From Hyperoodon ampullatus (Eukaryota; Chordata; Mammalia; Artiodactyla; Ziphiidae): DNA of 64,000 bases. How positions within the stretch are numbered: the stretch's first letter is position 1; every line of letters starts with the position of its first letter. A program made the position numbers and the translations under genes. The notes under the pieces were generated by a model. It saw nothing but the letters and a program-made list of their open reading frames with translations. It was not told the origin of the DNA and did no database searches. The stretch spans positions 3,844,001 to 3,908,000 of the forward strand of contig CATKHW010000008.1 in assembly GCA_949752795.1 (NCBI GenBank), given 5' to 3'. This document shows, in pieces, positions 26,199-38,454 of the stretch.

Positions 26199-29100
26199 CA
26201 CAGTGTTCCGTGCCCTAGTCATCACAGTGCTCAATGCCGAATCTCATCACAATAATCCATGAAATTTTCAGACTAATGTTCCATGCCTTTGTCATCACAA
26301 TGCTCCATTACCCATGTCATGACAATGCTCCATGACCCCTGTCATCACAATGTTCCACGGCCTTGTCATCCAAGGCTCCATGACCCTTGTCATCACAGTG
26401 CTCCAAGACCACTGTAATCACAATGCTCCATGCCCTTGTCATCACAATGCTCCAAGACCCCTGTAATCACAATGCTCCATGCCCCTTGTCATTACAGGGC
26501 TCCATGACGCTCGTAATCACAATTATCCGTGATTTTCTCATCACAATGCTCCACGGTCTTGCTATCACAATGCTCCATGCCCTGGTCATCACAGTGCTCC
26601 TTGTCCCATGTCATCACAATTCTACATGTATTTATCATCACAATGCTCTGACACTTCTTATCACAATGTTACATGATCTTGTCATCACAATTCTCCATGC
26701 GCTTGTCATCACAATGCTTCACGACGTTGTCATCAAAATTCTCAATGGCCCTTGTCATCACAATGCTCCATGCTCTTGTCATCACAATGCTCCATGATGC
26801 TTGTAATCACAATGTCCCAAGCCCTTGTCATCAAAATGCTCCATTACCTTTGTCATCACAATACTCCATGACACTTGGTATTACAATGCTCCATGCCATT
26901 GTCATCACAATGGACAATGACATTTCATCAAAGTGCTACCTGACATCTGTCTTCACAATACTCCATGACCTTGTCATCACAATGTTACATGCCCTTGTCA
27001 TCACAATGCGCCATGCCCACAGTCATCACAATAATCCATGAAACTTTTCAGACCAATGATCCATGCCCCTGTCATCACAATGCTTCATGCCCTTGTCATC
27101 ACAAAGCTCCATGATGCATGTCATCAGAATGCTCCAGGGGCTTCTCATTCACGATGCTCCATGCCGTTGTCATCACAATTCTACTAGACACCTGTAATCA
27201 CAATGCTCCATGTCCATTTTCATCTCAATGCTCCATGAACCTGTCATCACAATGCTCCCTGCCCTTCTCATCACAATGCACCATGACCTTGTCATCAAAA
27301 TGCTCCATGCCCCTATTCATCAGAATGCTCCTTGAGACTTTCATCACAAGGCTACATGGTCTTCTCATCACACTGCTCCAGGACCTTTTCATCAAAATTA
27401 TCAATTCCCTTGTCATCACAGTGCCCCTTGACCACTGTCATCACAATACTCTCTGAACATTTTCAGCCCAATGCTCCATGACCTACTCATCACAATGCTC
27501 CATGACACTTGTCATCACAATGCTCCATGAAGCCTCTCATCACAATGCTCCATGACACCTGTCATCACAATGCTCCATGCCCCTTGTCATTACAGTGATC
27601 CATGAGGCTCTTTATCATAATTATCCATGGTCTTTTCATCACAATGCTCCATGGTCTTTCCATCACAATTCTCCATGCCCTGTTCATCAAAATGCTCCCT
27701 GTCCCATGTCAATACAATTCTCCACGTCCTTGTCATCACAATGCTCCGTTACACTTCTCATCACTATGTTACATGATCTTGTCAACACAATTCTCCATGC
27801 ACATGTCATCGCAATGCTCTATGACCCCTGTCATAGCAAGCTCCATGCCCTTGTCATCACAAAGCTCCAACACACCAGTAATCACAATGCTCCATGCGCA
27901 TTTTCATGTCAATGATCCATGAACCCTGTCATCACAATGCACCGTGCCCATCGCCATAATATTTCATGCTATTGTCATCACAATGAAATCAAAATGCTCA
28001 ATGACCTCTGTCATCACAATGCACCAAACCCTTGTGATCACAATGTTCCATAACACTTGTCATCACAATGCCCCATGACGCTGGTCATCACAATTATCCA
28101 TGGTCTTCTCATCACAATGCTCCATGATCTTTGTCATCACAATGCTCAATACACTTATCATCACAATGCTCCCTGACAGTTGTCATCAGTATGCTCCTTC
28201 AACCCTGTCATGACAAGGCTCCATGCATTTTTCATCACAATGATCCATTCCCTTTTCATCAAAATGCTCCATGACCCATGACATCACAATGTCCCATAAC
28301 CCCTGTAATCAAAATGTTCCATTACACTTTTCATCAATTTGCTCCATGACCCTGTCATCACAATGCTCCCTGCCTTTCTCATCACAATGCACCAAACCTT
28401 TTCATCAAAATGCTCCATGACCTTTGTCATCACAAAGCTCCATGACCCTTGGCATCACAATGCTCCATGACATTTCATCACAATGCTACATGAAACCCCT
28501 CATCACATTGCTCCATGCCCTTGTCAGCACAATGCTCCATGACGCTTGTCATCACAATGCTCGATACTCTTCTCATCACAATGCTCCATGCCCTTGTCAT
28601 TATAATCCCCCCTGACACATGTATCACAGTGTTCCGTGCCCTAGTCATCACAATGCTCCATGCCGAATCTCATCACAATAATCCATGAAATTTTCAGACT
28701 AATGTTCCATGCCCTTGTCATCACAATGCTCCATTACCCGTTTCATGACAATGCTCCATGACCCCTGCCATCACAATGTTCCACAGCCTTGGCATCCAAG
28801 GCTCCATGACCCTTGTCATCACAGTGCTCCAAGACCTCTGTAATCACAATGCTCCATGCCCTTGTCGTAACAATGATTCATGACGCATGTCATCAGAATG
28901 CTCCTTGGCCTTCTGATCACAATGCTCCATTCCCTTGTCATCACAGTGATCCAAGACACCTGTAATCACAATGCTCCATGCCCCTTGTCATTACAGTGCT
29001 CCATGACGCTCGTCATCACAATTATCCGTGATCTTCTCAATACAATGCTCCACGGTCTTGCCATCACAATGCTCCATGCCCTGGTCATCACAATGCCCCA

Positions 29101-32100
29101 TGTCCCATGTCATCAAAATTATCCACGTCCTTGTCATCACAATGCTTTATGACACTTCTTATCACAATGTTACATGATCTTGTCATCACAAATCTCCATG
29201 CACTTTTCATCGCAATGCTCTATGACCACTGTCATAGCAAGCTCCATGCGCTTGTCATCACAATGCTTCACGACGTTGTCATCAAAATTCTCAATGGCCC
29301 TTGTCATGACAATGCTCCATGCCCTTGTCATCACAATGCTCCATGACCCTTGTCATCACAATGTCCCAAGCACTTGTCATCAAAATGCTCCATTACCTTT
29401 GTTATCACAATCCTCCATGACACTTGGTTTCAGAATGCTCCATGTCATTGTCATCACAATGGACAATGACATATGTCATCACAATGCTCCCTGACACCTC
29501 TCTTCACAATACTCCATGAAATAGTCATCACAATGTTCCATGCCCTTGTCATCACAGTGCGCCATGCCCACTGTCATCACAAGAATCCATGAAACTTTTC
29601 CGACCAATGTTCCATGACACTTTCATCACAATTCTCAATGCCCTTGTCATCACAATGCTCCATGACCCCACAAATCACAATGCTTCATGACCTTTGTCAT
29701 CACAATGGTCCATGCCCTCATCACACAAGGCTCTGTGACCTTTGTCTCCACAATGCCCCATGTCCTTGTCATCACAAAGCTCCATGATGCATGTCATCAG
29801 AATGCTCCATTGCCTTCTCATCAAAATGCTCCTTGCTCTTGTCATCACAATTTTTCAAAACGCCTGTAATCACAATGCTCCATGCACCTTTTCATCAGAA
29901 TGCTCCATGACACTTTTCATTAAAATTCTCCATGACACCTGATATCACAATGTTCCATAACCCCTGTCATAAAAAGGTTCCATGACAATTTTAATCAATT
30001 TGTTCCATGACCCTGTCATCACAATGCTCCCTGCATTTCTCATCAAAATGCACCACGACCTTGTCATCAAAATGCTCCATGAACTTTGTCACCACAAAGC
30101 TCCATGACACTTGGCATCACAATGCTCCATGCCATTTCATCACAATGGACAATGACATATGTCATCACAATGCTCCCTGACACCTGTCTTCACAATACTC
30201 CATGACCTTGTCATCACAATGTTCTATGCACTTGTCATCACAATGTGCCATGCCCACTCTCATCACAATAATCCATAATCTTGTCAGAGAAATGCTCCAT
30301 GACCCCTGTCATCACAATGCTATGTGACTCCAGTCATTACAATGTTTCATGACCTTTGTCATCATAGTGGTCCATGTCCTCTTCAAACAAGGCTCTGTGA
30401 TCTTTTACACCACAATGCTGCATGAATATTTCATCACAATGCTCTGTGTCCCTTGTCATCAAAATGCTCCATGCCTTTGTCACCACAATGTCCCATGCCC
30501 TTGTCATCACAATGCTCCATGCCCACTGTCATCACAATAATACATGAAACATGTCAGACAAATGTTCCATGCCCCCGTCATCACATTGCTCCATGCCCTT
30601 GTCATCACAATGCTACATGACCCCTTTCATCACAATGCTCCATGACTCCAGTCACCACAATGCTTCATGACATTTGTCCTCACAATGGTCCATGCCCTCT
30701 ACACACAAGGCTCTGTGACCTTTGTCACCACAATGCTCCATGCCCTTGTCATCTCAATGCTCCATGCCCACTCTCATCACAATAATCCATGAAACATGTC
30801 AGACCAATGTTCCATGCCCCTGTCATCACATTGCTCCATGCCCTAGTCATCACAGTGCTCCATGACCCCTGTCATCACAATGCACCGTGACTCCAGTCAT
30901 CACAAAGATTCATTACCTTTGTCCTCACAATGGTCCATACCTTCGTCACACAAGGCTCTGTGATCTTTGTCACCACAGTGCTCCATGAAATTTTCATCAC
31001 AATGCTCTGTGTCCCTTGTCATCACAATGCTCCATGCCTTTGTCAGCACAATGCTCCATGACACTTGTCATCAAAATGCTCCATGCGCTTTTCAGCACAA
31101 TGCTCCATGACACATGTCATCACAATGTGCCATGCTCTTTTCATCACAATGCTCCACATCCTTTTCATCGCTATGCTCTATAAAACTTGTCATCACAATG
31201 CTCCATGCACTTCTCATCAAAATGCTCTCTCACCACATATATCACAATGTTCCATCATTAGTCATCAGAATACTCGCTCACCCCTGTCATCAAAATGTTC
31301 CATGACCACTGTCATCACAGTGCTACATGTACTTATCATCACAATGCTCCATGACCCCGACATCACAATGTTCCATAACCCCTGTCACAAAATGCTCCAT
31401 GACCCATTTCATCACAATGCTTCATGACCCATGAAATCACAATGTTCCATAACCCCTGTCATCAAAATATTCCATGACACTTTTATTCAAATTGCTCCAT
31501 GACCCTGTCATCAAAATGCTCCCTGCCCTTCTCATCACAATGCACCACGCCCTTGTCATCAAAATGCCCCATGACTTTTGTCATCACAAAGCTTCATGGC
31601 CCTTGGCATCACAATGCTCCATGCCATTGTCATCGCAATGCTCAATGAAAACTCTCATCACATTGCTCCATGCCCTTGTCATCACAATGTTCCATTACAT
31701 CTGTCATAACAATGCTCTATGACCCTTGCCATCACAATGTTCCACGGCCTTGACATCACAAGGCTCCATGACACTTGTCATCACAATGCTCCAAGACCCT
31801 GTAATCACAATGCTCCATGCAATTGTCATCAGAAAGCTCCATAACGCATGTCATAAGAATGCTCCGTGGACTTCTCATTAACTATGCTCCATGCACTTGT
31901 CATCACAATGCTCCAGGACCCCTGTAATCACAATGCTCCATGTCCCTTTTAATCTCAATGTTCCAAGAACCCTGTCATCCCATGCACCATGCCCATCGTC
32001 ATAATGATTCATGCTATTGTCATCACAATGAAATCAATATGCTCCATGACTTCTGTCATCACAATGCTCCAAACACTTGTGATCACAATGTTCCATAACA

Positions 32101-34300
32101 CTTGTCATCACAATGCCCCATGACGCTCCTCATCACAGTTAACCATGGTCTTCTCATCACAATGCTCCATGAACTTTGTCATCACAATGCTCAATACAAT
32201 TGTCATCACAATGCTCCCTGACATTTGTCGAGAGTATGCTCCTTGAACCTGCCCTGACAAGGCACCATGCCTTTTTCATCACAATGATCCATGCCCTTTT
32301 CATCACAATGCTCAAAGACCCATGTAATCACAATGCTCCATTCCCCTTTTCATCACAAACATCCATGACACATGTCATCAGAATGCCCCATGGCCTTCTC
32401 ATCACAATGCTCCATGCCACTGTTATCACAGTGCTCCTAGACCCCTGTCATCACAATACTCCATGAGTATTTTCAGTCCAATGCTCCATGATCTTCTCAT
32501 CACAATGCTCCATGATCCCTGTCATCAAAACGCTCCGTGCTCCTTGAAATAAAAATGATCCATGACCTCTGTCATCACAATGCTCCAAACCCTTGTGATC
32601 ACATTGTTCCACAACACTTGTCATCACAACGCTCCATGATGCCTGTCATCACAATACTCCATGCCCGTGTAATTACAATGCTCCATGACCTTTGTGATCA
32701 CAATGCTCAATACACATGTCATCACAATGCTCCCTGACACTTGTCGTCAGAATGCTCCTTGAACGCTGTCATGAAAAGCCTCCATGCCTTTTACATCAAA
32801 ATGCTCCATTCACATTTCATCAAAATGCTCCATGCCATTGTCATCACATTACTCCACAAGCTTGTGATCAGAATGCTCCACGACCCTTGTCATCAAAATG
32901 CTCCATGTCCCTTGTCATTACAGTGCTGCCTGACGCTCAACATCACAATTATCCATGGTCTTCTCATCACAGTGCTCCACGGTCTTGCCATCACAATTCT
33001 CCATTACACTTCTCACTTTTCATCACAATTCTCCATGCACTTGTCATCGCAATGCTCCATGAACCCTGTCATAGCAAGCACCAAGTGCTTTTCATCACAG
33101 TGCTTCACGACATTGTCATCAAAATTCTCAATGGCCGTTGTCATCACAGTGCTCCATGCCCTTGTCATCACAGTGCTCCATGAACATTGTCATCAAAAAG
33201 CTCCAAGCCCTTGTCATCACAATGCTCCATATCATTTGTCATCACAATCCTCCATGACACTTGGCTTCACAATGCTCCATGCCATTGTCATCACAATGCA
33301 CCAAGACATATGTCATCAGAATGCTCCCTGACACCTGTCTGCACAGTACTCCATGACCTTCTCATAACAATGCTGCATGCCCTTGTCATCACAATGCGCA
33401 ATGCCCACTGTCATCTCAATAATCCGTGAAACTTGTCAGACCAATGCTCCATGCCCCTGCCATCACAATGCTAAATGCCCTTGTAATCACAATGCTCCGT
33501 GATTCCAGTCATCACAATGCTTCATGACCTTTGGCAACAAAATGGTCCATGCCCTCGTCATCACAGGGCTCTGTGAAATTTGTCACCATAATGCTCCATG
33601 AACTTTTCATTCACAATGATTTGTGACCCTTGCCATCACAATGCTCCATGCCTTTGTCAGCAGAGTGCTCCATGACCATTGTTATCACAATGCTCCATGC
33701 GCTTGTTATCAAAATTTTCCACAAACTGGTCATCAGAATGCTCCATAAAACTTGTCATCACAATCCTCCATGTACTTCTCATCAAAATGCTCTCTCACTA
33801 CTGATATCAAAATGTTCCATCACTAGTCATCACAATACTCGCTCACCCCTGTCATGACACTGTTCCACGGCCTTGTCATCACAAGGCTCCATGACCCTTG
33901 TCATCACAATGCTCCAAGACCCCTGTAATCACAATGCTCCATGCTATTGTCATCACAAAGCTACATGACGCATGCCATCAATCTGCTCCATGGCCTTCTC
34001 ATCACAATGCCCCATGCCCTTGTCATCACAGTGCTCCAAAACAACTGTAATCAATATGCACCATGCCACATTCATCTCAATGCTCCATGAAATCTGTAAT
34101 CACAATGAACCATGACCATAATCATGGAGACTTATCAATACATAGGTTTTAAGATTCTTACTAGTCAGATATATCCTTCTGCGAGAAATATGGGGTTTTG
34201 AGTCCATTTCACTAGGAAAGTGTAGGTCTTGTCTATTCCGTATTTGGTTTTTGGAACGGTAAATGTACTAATATCAAACTCTGGTTTTATGCATCACCCC

Positions 34301-34909
34301 ACCTCTCCTTCCCCCTTAAGCAGGCACAAGATTGTTTTGTAAAAGTGAGACTCTGTTCTCTTTCCTAACTCAGTTCATGTGTAGCCATGTTTACAGGACC
34401 TTCATAAGTGATATCTGATGATAAGTTTCTTTTTCTCTGTGACTTATTTCACTTAGAATCATCGTACCTGAATCCAATCATTTTGCTGCTACTGGCCTTA
34501 TGACATTGATTTCATTGCTGACTTATATTCCATCGTATGTAAGTAACACAATTTCCTGAACCATTTTTGTCTTTCCTGGGATAATTAAGGTGTACCCAAG
34601 TTGAGGTTCTTGTAAGCAGTGCAGCCCTAAATTTTGGGGTGGCTCTGTCTTATTGATTTTCAATTTTCCCAAGGTATACTCCCTAGACTGGTAGTGCCCT
34701 TGGCTCTGTAGCTCTGTTGTTTCCTTGTTTTAGGGAACACAGTGCACTCCTCCAGAGAGGCAGTTGGCAATTTACATCCTGTCCATCAGCATAACTAGAA
34801 TCCCTGTTCTCCAGGGCCTATCTTGCCTTTCTGGATTTTACACATTTTGCGGATGTCCCTTTTGACCGGTGCGAAGTGATACTTCCTTGTAGTGCAGATT
34901 TGCATTGCC
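34301..34909 (-). mobile_element. L1 ORF2 3'-end fragment, unit 1
   Basis: Read on the minus strand, this follows the order of mammalian L1 ORF2 3' sequence and the start of the 3' UTR, from 'AATGCAAATC' through the 'CAGCCATGAAATC' region to the 'GATATCACTTATG' region. On the plus strand the matching landmarks are AAGTGATATC, TGACTTATTTCACTTAGAAT, ATGGCTGA.GATATTCCAT, CAATTTACATCCTG, GTTCTCCAGGG and AGATTTGCATTG, spaced as in L1. It is heavily diverged and has no functional reading frame. The match is recalled and not aligned by computer. Confidence 0.85.
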
Positions 34910-34922
34910 TGCTTTCTTGCTT

Positions 34923-34990
34923 GGCCAAAAAGCGTGTATGCGTTTTCTCCTGAATATATTCAGGAGAAAACACATAAGCCCTTTTTGGCC
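34923..34990. repeat. 68-base palindrome, unit 1 (MITE-like)
   Basis: Two 34-base arms meet at GAATA/TATTC with no loop; 30 of 34 positions pair. The outer ends read GGCCAAAAAG and CTTTTTGGCC, extended by TT and AA to 36-base arms. The TTGGCCAAAAAG...CGT...GTTTT pattern resembles, from memory, the short mariner-type MITE common in cattle and whales. It sits exactly where recognisable L1 sequence stops. Confidence 0.85.
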
Positions 34991-36028
34991 AAGTGCATCA
35001 TTGTCGAAGTTGTGCCCTTATTCCTATGCTTTAAAGGCAATTCCAATGTACCTCTTGAAATCTGTTTCCTGCTATTCTGGTTTGCTTTCAAGTCTGCCTC
35101 GTTGCCTTCCCTCAACAGATTTTCGGACGATTGTTGTCCTTTACTACTCTGCCAGTTTGTGCATTGCTGTGCCCCTGAGCTCCATTTTTCAACTCGTTTT
35201 TTGTGAGCTGACCGCAAGTCCAAAATTTTGGTTCAGGACCTATACTGGTTCCCGGCGGGTTCTGAGACTTTGGTTAATTCTTCTTCCTGCTGGGAAATTA
35301 GAATGACATGTGCCCGTCCAAATGCCTAAGAGCTACTCTCTCATTGGTTCTCCCTCTTGCCTTTCATCCTCTACAAAATTGGCCACCTGTGAGAACCAGG
35401 AGGTTAAAGGGGCTGTCTCTCCAAGTTGGGAGATTGATAGTAAAGCAGTTGGAAACTCAAACCGGAGCACCAGGACAGGGATTATTAGTTGCGTTTTAGA
35501 AACCTTTCGTATTCAAAGTGTGTCCATTTTCTAGGTTTCCCGTACATGTTATACCTGTAGTAATATTCCCTTCAACCTGGAGAGTTGGGAATCTTGGAAT
35601 GTGTGCCACGTGTTATTTCTTTAATGGGTCTGCATTTGCTCAACAATCCTCTCACTCCCAAGTGTCCAGCCTAATGCCACATCAAGCTGTCATTGTAGAT
35701 AGTGTCATTCCAGGTTTCATCAGAGCCCCTGAAGGAATTGTAAAGAATTTCCCTGTTTTTTTGTTTTGTTTTTGAAATTCATTTTTATAGTGGGTTTGAG
35801 CTGATTATAACTGCCATGTTTATTCCAGTCTAGACACACTTGATTCCCTTATGGAGACTTATCAATACATAGGTTTTAAGATTCTTACTAGTCAGATATA
35901 TTCCTTTGCGAGAAATATGGGGTTTTGAGTCCATTTCACTGAGGAATGTGTAGGGCTTCTCTATTCCGTATTATGTTTTTGGAACGGTACGTGTACTAAT
36001 ATCAAACTCTGGTTTTATGCATCACCCC

Positions 36029-36635
36029 ACCTCTCCATCCCCCTTAAGCAGACATAAGAGTGTTTTCTAAAGGTGAGACACTGTTCTCTTTCCTAACTCA
36101 GTTCATCTGTAGCCATGTTTACAGGACCTTCATAAGTGATATCTTATGATAAGTTTCTTTTTCTCTGTGACTTATTTCACTTAGAATCATCGTACCTGAA
36201 TACACTCATTTTGCTGCTACTGGCCTTATAACATTGATTTCATGGCTGAGGGATATTCCATCGTACATAAGTAACACAATTTCTTGAACCATTTTTGTCT
36301 TTCCTAGGATATATAAGTTGTACCCAAGTTGAGGTTCTTGTAAGCAGTGCAGCACTAAATTTTGTGGTGGCTCTGTCTTATTGATTTTCAGTATTCCCAA
36401 GGTATATTCCCTAGACTGGAAGTGCCCTTGGCTCTGTTGTTCTGTTGTTTACTTGTTTATGGAACACAATTCACTCCTCCAGAGAGGCAGTTGGCAATTT
36501 ACATCCTGCCCATCAGCATAACTAGGATCCCTGTTCTCCACGGCCTGCCTTGCCTTTCTGGTTTTTACACATTTTGCGGATATCCCTTTTGACTGGTGGG
36601 AAGTGATACTTCATTGTAGTTCAGTTTTGCATTGC
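36029..36635 (-). mobile_element. L1 ORF2 3'-end fragment, unit 2
   Basis: Same L1-derived segment as unit 1. A 64-codon minus-strand frame (36206-36400) is open across the stretch that corresponds to the C-terminal part of ORF2, but the residues no longer follow the L1 protein, so it is a remnant. Confidence 0.82.
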
Positions 36636-36649
36636 CCGCTTGCTTGCTT

Positions 36650-36717
36650 GGCCAAAAAGGGCGTATGCGTTTTCTCCTGAATATATTCAGGGGAAAATAC
36701 ATACGGCATTTCTGGCC
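36650..36717. repeat. 68-base palindrome, unit 2
   Basis: The left arm matches the consensus; the right arm has drifted, leaving 28 of 34 pairs. Right-arm changes at arm positions 20 and 26 are the same alleles that units 6 and 5 carry on both arms, so unit 2 may show the unpaired state of those changes. Confidence 0.85.
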
Positions 36718-37765
36718 AAGTGAATCATTGTTGAAGTTGTGCCCTCTTCCAGTGCTTTAAAGGCGATTCCAATGTACCTCTTGAAATCTGTTTCCTTCTA
36801 TTCTGGCTCACTTTCAAGTCCGCCTCGTTGCCTTCCCTCAAAAGATTTTTGGACGATTGTCGTCCTTTATTTCTCTGATAGTTTGTGCATTGTTGTGACC
36901 CTATGATCCATTTTTCATCTCGTTTTTTTGTGAGCTGACCGCAAGTCCAAAATTTTGGTTCAGGACCTATACTGGTTCCCGGAGCGTGGCTGAGACTTTG
37001 GTTAATTCTTCTTCCTTCCGGGATATTAGAGTGACATGTGCCCGTCCAAATGCCTAACAGCTACGCTCTCATTGGTTCTCCCTCTTCCCTTTCATCCCCT
37101 GCCAAATTGGCAACCTGTGCGAACCAGGAGGTTAAAGGGGCTGTCTTTCCAAGTTGCTAGCTTGATAGTAAAGCAGTTGGAAAGTCACACCGGAGCACCA
37201 GGAGAGGGACTATTAGTTGAGTTTTAGAAACCTTTCATATTCACAATGTGTCCATTCTCTAGGTTTCCCGTACATGTTATAGCTGTAGTAATATTCCCTT
37301 CAACCTGGAGAGTTGGGACTCTTGGAATGTGTGCCACGCATTATTGCTTTATATGGTCTGCATTTGCTCACCGAATCTCACCAATCATCTCAGTCCCAAG
37401 TGTCCAGCCTTATGCCACATTCAGCTGTCATTGTAGATAGGGTCATTCCAGGTTTCATCAGAGCCCCTGAAGGAATTGTAAAGGATTTCTCTTTTTTTGT
37501 TGTTGTTTTTGAAATTCCTTTTTATAGTGGGTTTGAGCTGATTCTCACTGCCATGTTTATGGCAGTCAAGACACACTTCATTCCCTTACGGGAACATATC
37601 AATACATAGGTTTTAAGTTTCTTACTAGTCAGATATATACCTCTGGGGGAAATATGGGGTTTTGACTCCCTTTCACTGAGGAAATTGTAGGTCTTTTCTA
37701 TTCCATAGTTGGTTTTTGGAACGGTACATGTACTAATATCAAACTCTGGTTTTATGCATCACCCC

Positions 37766-38374
37766 ACCTCTCCTTCCCCCTTAAGCAGTCATAAGAGTGT
37801 TTTCTAAATGTGAGACTCTGTTCTATTTCCTAACTCAGTTCATGTGTAGCCATGTTTACAGGACATTCATAAGTGATATCTGATGATAAGTTTCTTTTTC
37901 TCTGTGACTTATTTCACTTAGAATCATCGTACCTGAATCCACTCATTTTGCTGCTACTGGCCTTATGATATTGATTTTATGGCTTAATGATATTCCATCG
38001 TACATACGTAACATAATTTCTTGAACCATTTTTCGCTTTCCTGGGATATTTAAGGTGTACCCAAGTTGAGGTTCTTGTAAGCAGTGCAGCCCTAAATTTT
38101 GGGGTGGCTCTGTCTTATTGATTTTCAGTTTTCCCAAGGTATATTCGCTAGACTGGAAGTGCCCTTGGCTCTGTAGCTCTGTTGTTTCCTTGTTTTAGGG
38201 AACACAATGCACTCCTCCAGAGAGACAGTTGGCAATTTACTTCCTGCCCATCAGCATAACTAGGCTCCCTGTCCTCCAGGGCCTGTCTTGCCTTTCTGTC
38301 TTTTACACATTTTGCGGATGTCCCTTTTGACAGGTGGGAAGTCATACATCATTTTTGTTCAGATTTGCGTTGCC
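37766..38374 (-). mobile_element. L1 ORF2 3'-end fragment, unit 3
   Basis: Same segment, about 609 bases. It ends in 'AGATTTGCGTTGCCCGC', a CA to CG change relative to the other units. Confidence 0.82.
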
Positions 38375-38387
38375 CGCTTTCTTGCTT

Positions 38388-38454
38388 TGCAAAAAGGACG
38401 TATGCGTTTACTCCATAATATATTCAGGAGAAAACACAGACGCCCTTTCTGGCC
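38388..38454. repeat. 67-base palindrome, unit 3
   Basis: The left end has lost one base (TTTGCAAAAAGG for TTGGCCAAAAAGG) and the centre reads TAATATATTC, so this is one of the more degraded hairpins. Confidence 0.8.

Larger units (their letters stand above)
1..34125. repeat. 24/25-base satellite array, left block
   Basis: The whole stretch is a head-to-tail array of a 24- or 25-base monomer. The core is TCATCACAATGCTCCATG, joined by a linker such as CCCTTG (giving 24) or ACCCCTG (giving 25). Monomers differ by a few substitutions each, and the two lengths are intermixed. All copies run in the same orientation. The + strand is poor in G: the consensus has 9 C, 7 T, 5 A and 3 G. The only clear foreign insertion is a SINE near 12.8 kb. 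Variant monomers recur in a fixed order, which gives higher-order repeats. I do not recognise the monomer as a named satellite. There is no supportable gene in this block; the open frames are explained by the stop-free repeat consensus. Confidence 0.95.
34126..35852. repeat. 1.74-kb satellite unit 1
   Basis: First unit, 1,727 bases. It abuts the 24-base array at 'AATCATGGAGAC', where ATGG could belong to either side. The L1-like segment is 34301-34909 and the palindrome 34923-34990. Several plus-strand frames are open by chance; one of 104 codons (34892-35206) crosses the palindrome and recurs, damaged, in other units. Confidence 0.93.
35853..37589. repeat. 1.74-kb satellite unit 2
   Basis: 1,737 bases. 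L1-like segment 36029-36635; palindrome 36650-36717. In the unrecognised 3' part it has a changed stretch ('TGTGACCCTATGATCC') where other units read 'TGTGCCCCTGAGCTCC', and a 'GCTAGCTTG' variant. Confidence 0.93.

Noticed and set aside
32741..33331. A 196-codon plus-strand open frame, and others of 165-172 codons at 19689-20186, 53630-54148 and 57748-58257.
   Set aside because: They are 8-residue periodic translations of the 24-base satellite. The consensus is open in five frames, there is no codon-level conservation between HOR copies, and no recognisable domain.
1..34125. A CRISPR-like array.
   Set aside because: There are no unique spacers; the whole period is repeat and the host is a mammal.
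34892..35206. A 104-codon frame crossing the palindrome, recurring at 40088, 43573, 45308 and 47048, with an 87-codon antisense frame in five units.
   Set aside because: Units 2, 3 and 5 break or shorten it, residues vary freely, and overlapping frames on both strands are open over the same stretch. It looks like shared ancestry with few indels and not a gene. A dN/dS test across many units could overturn this.
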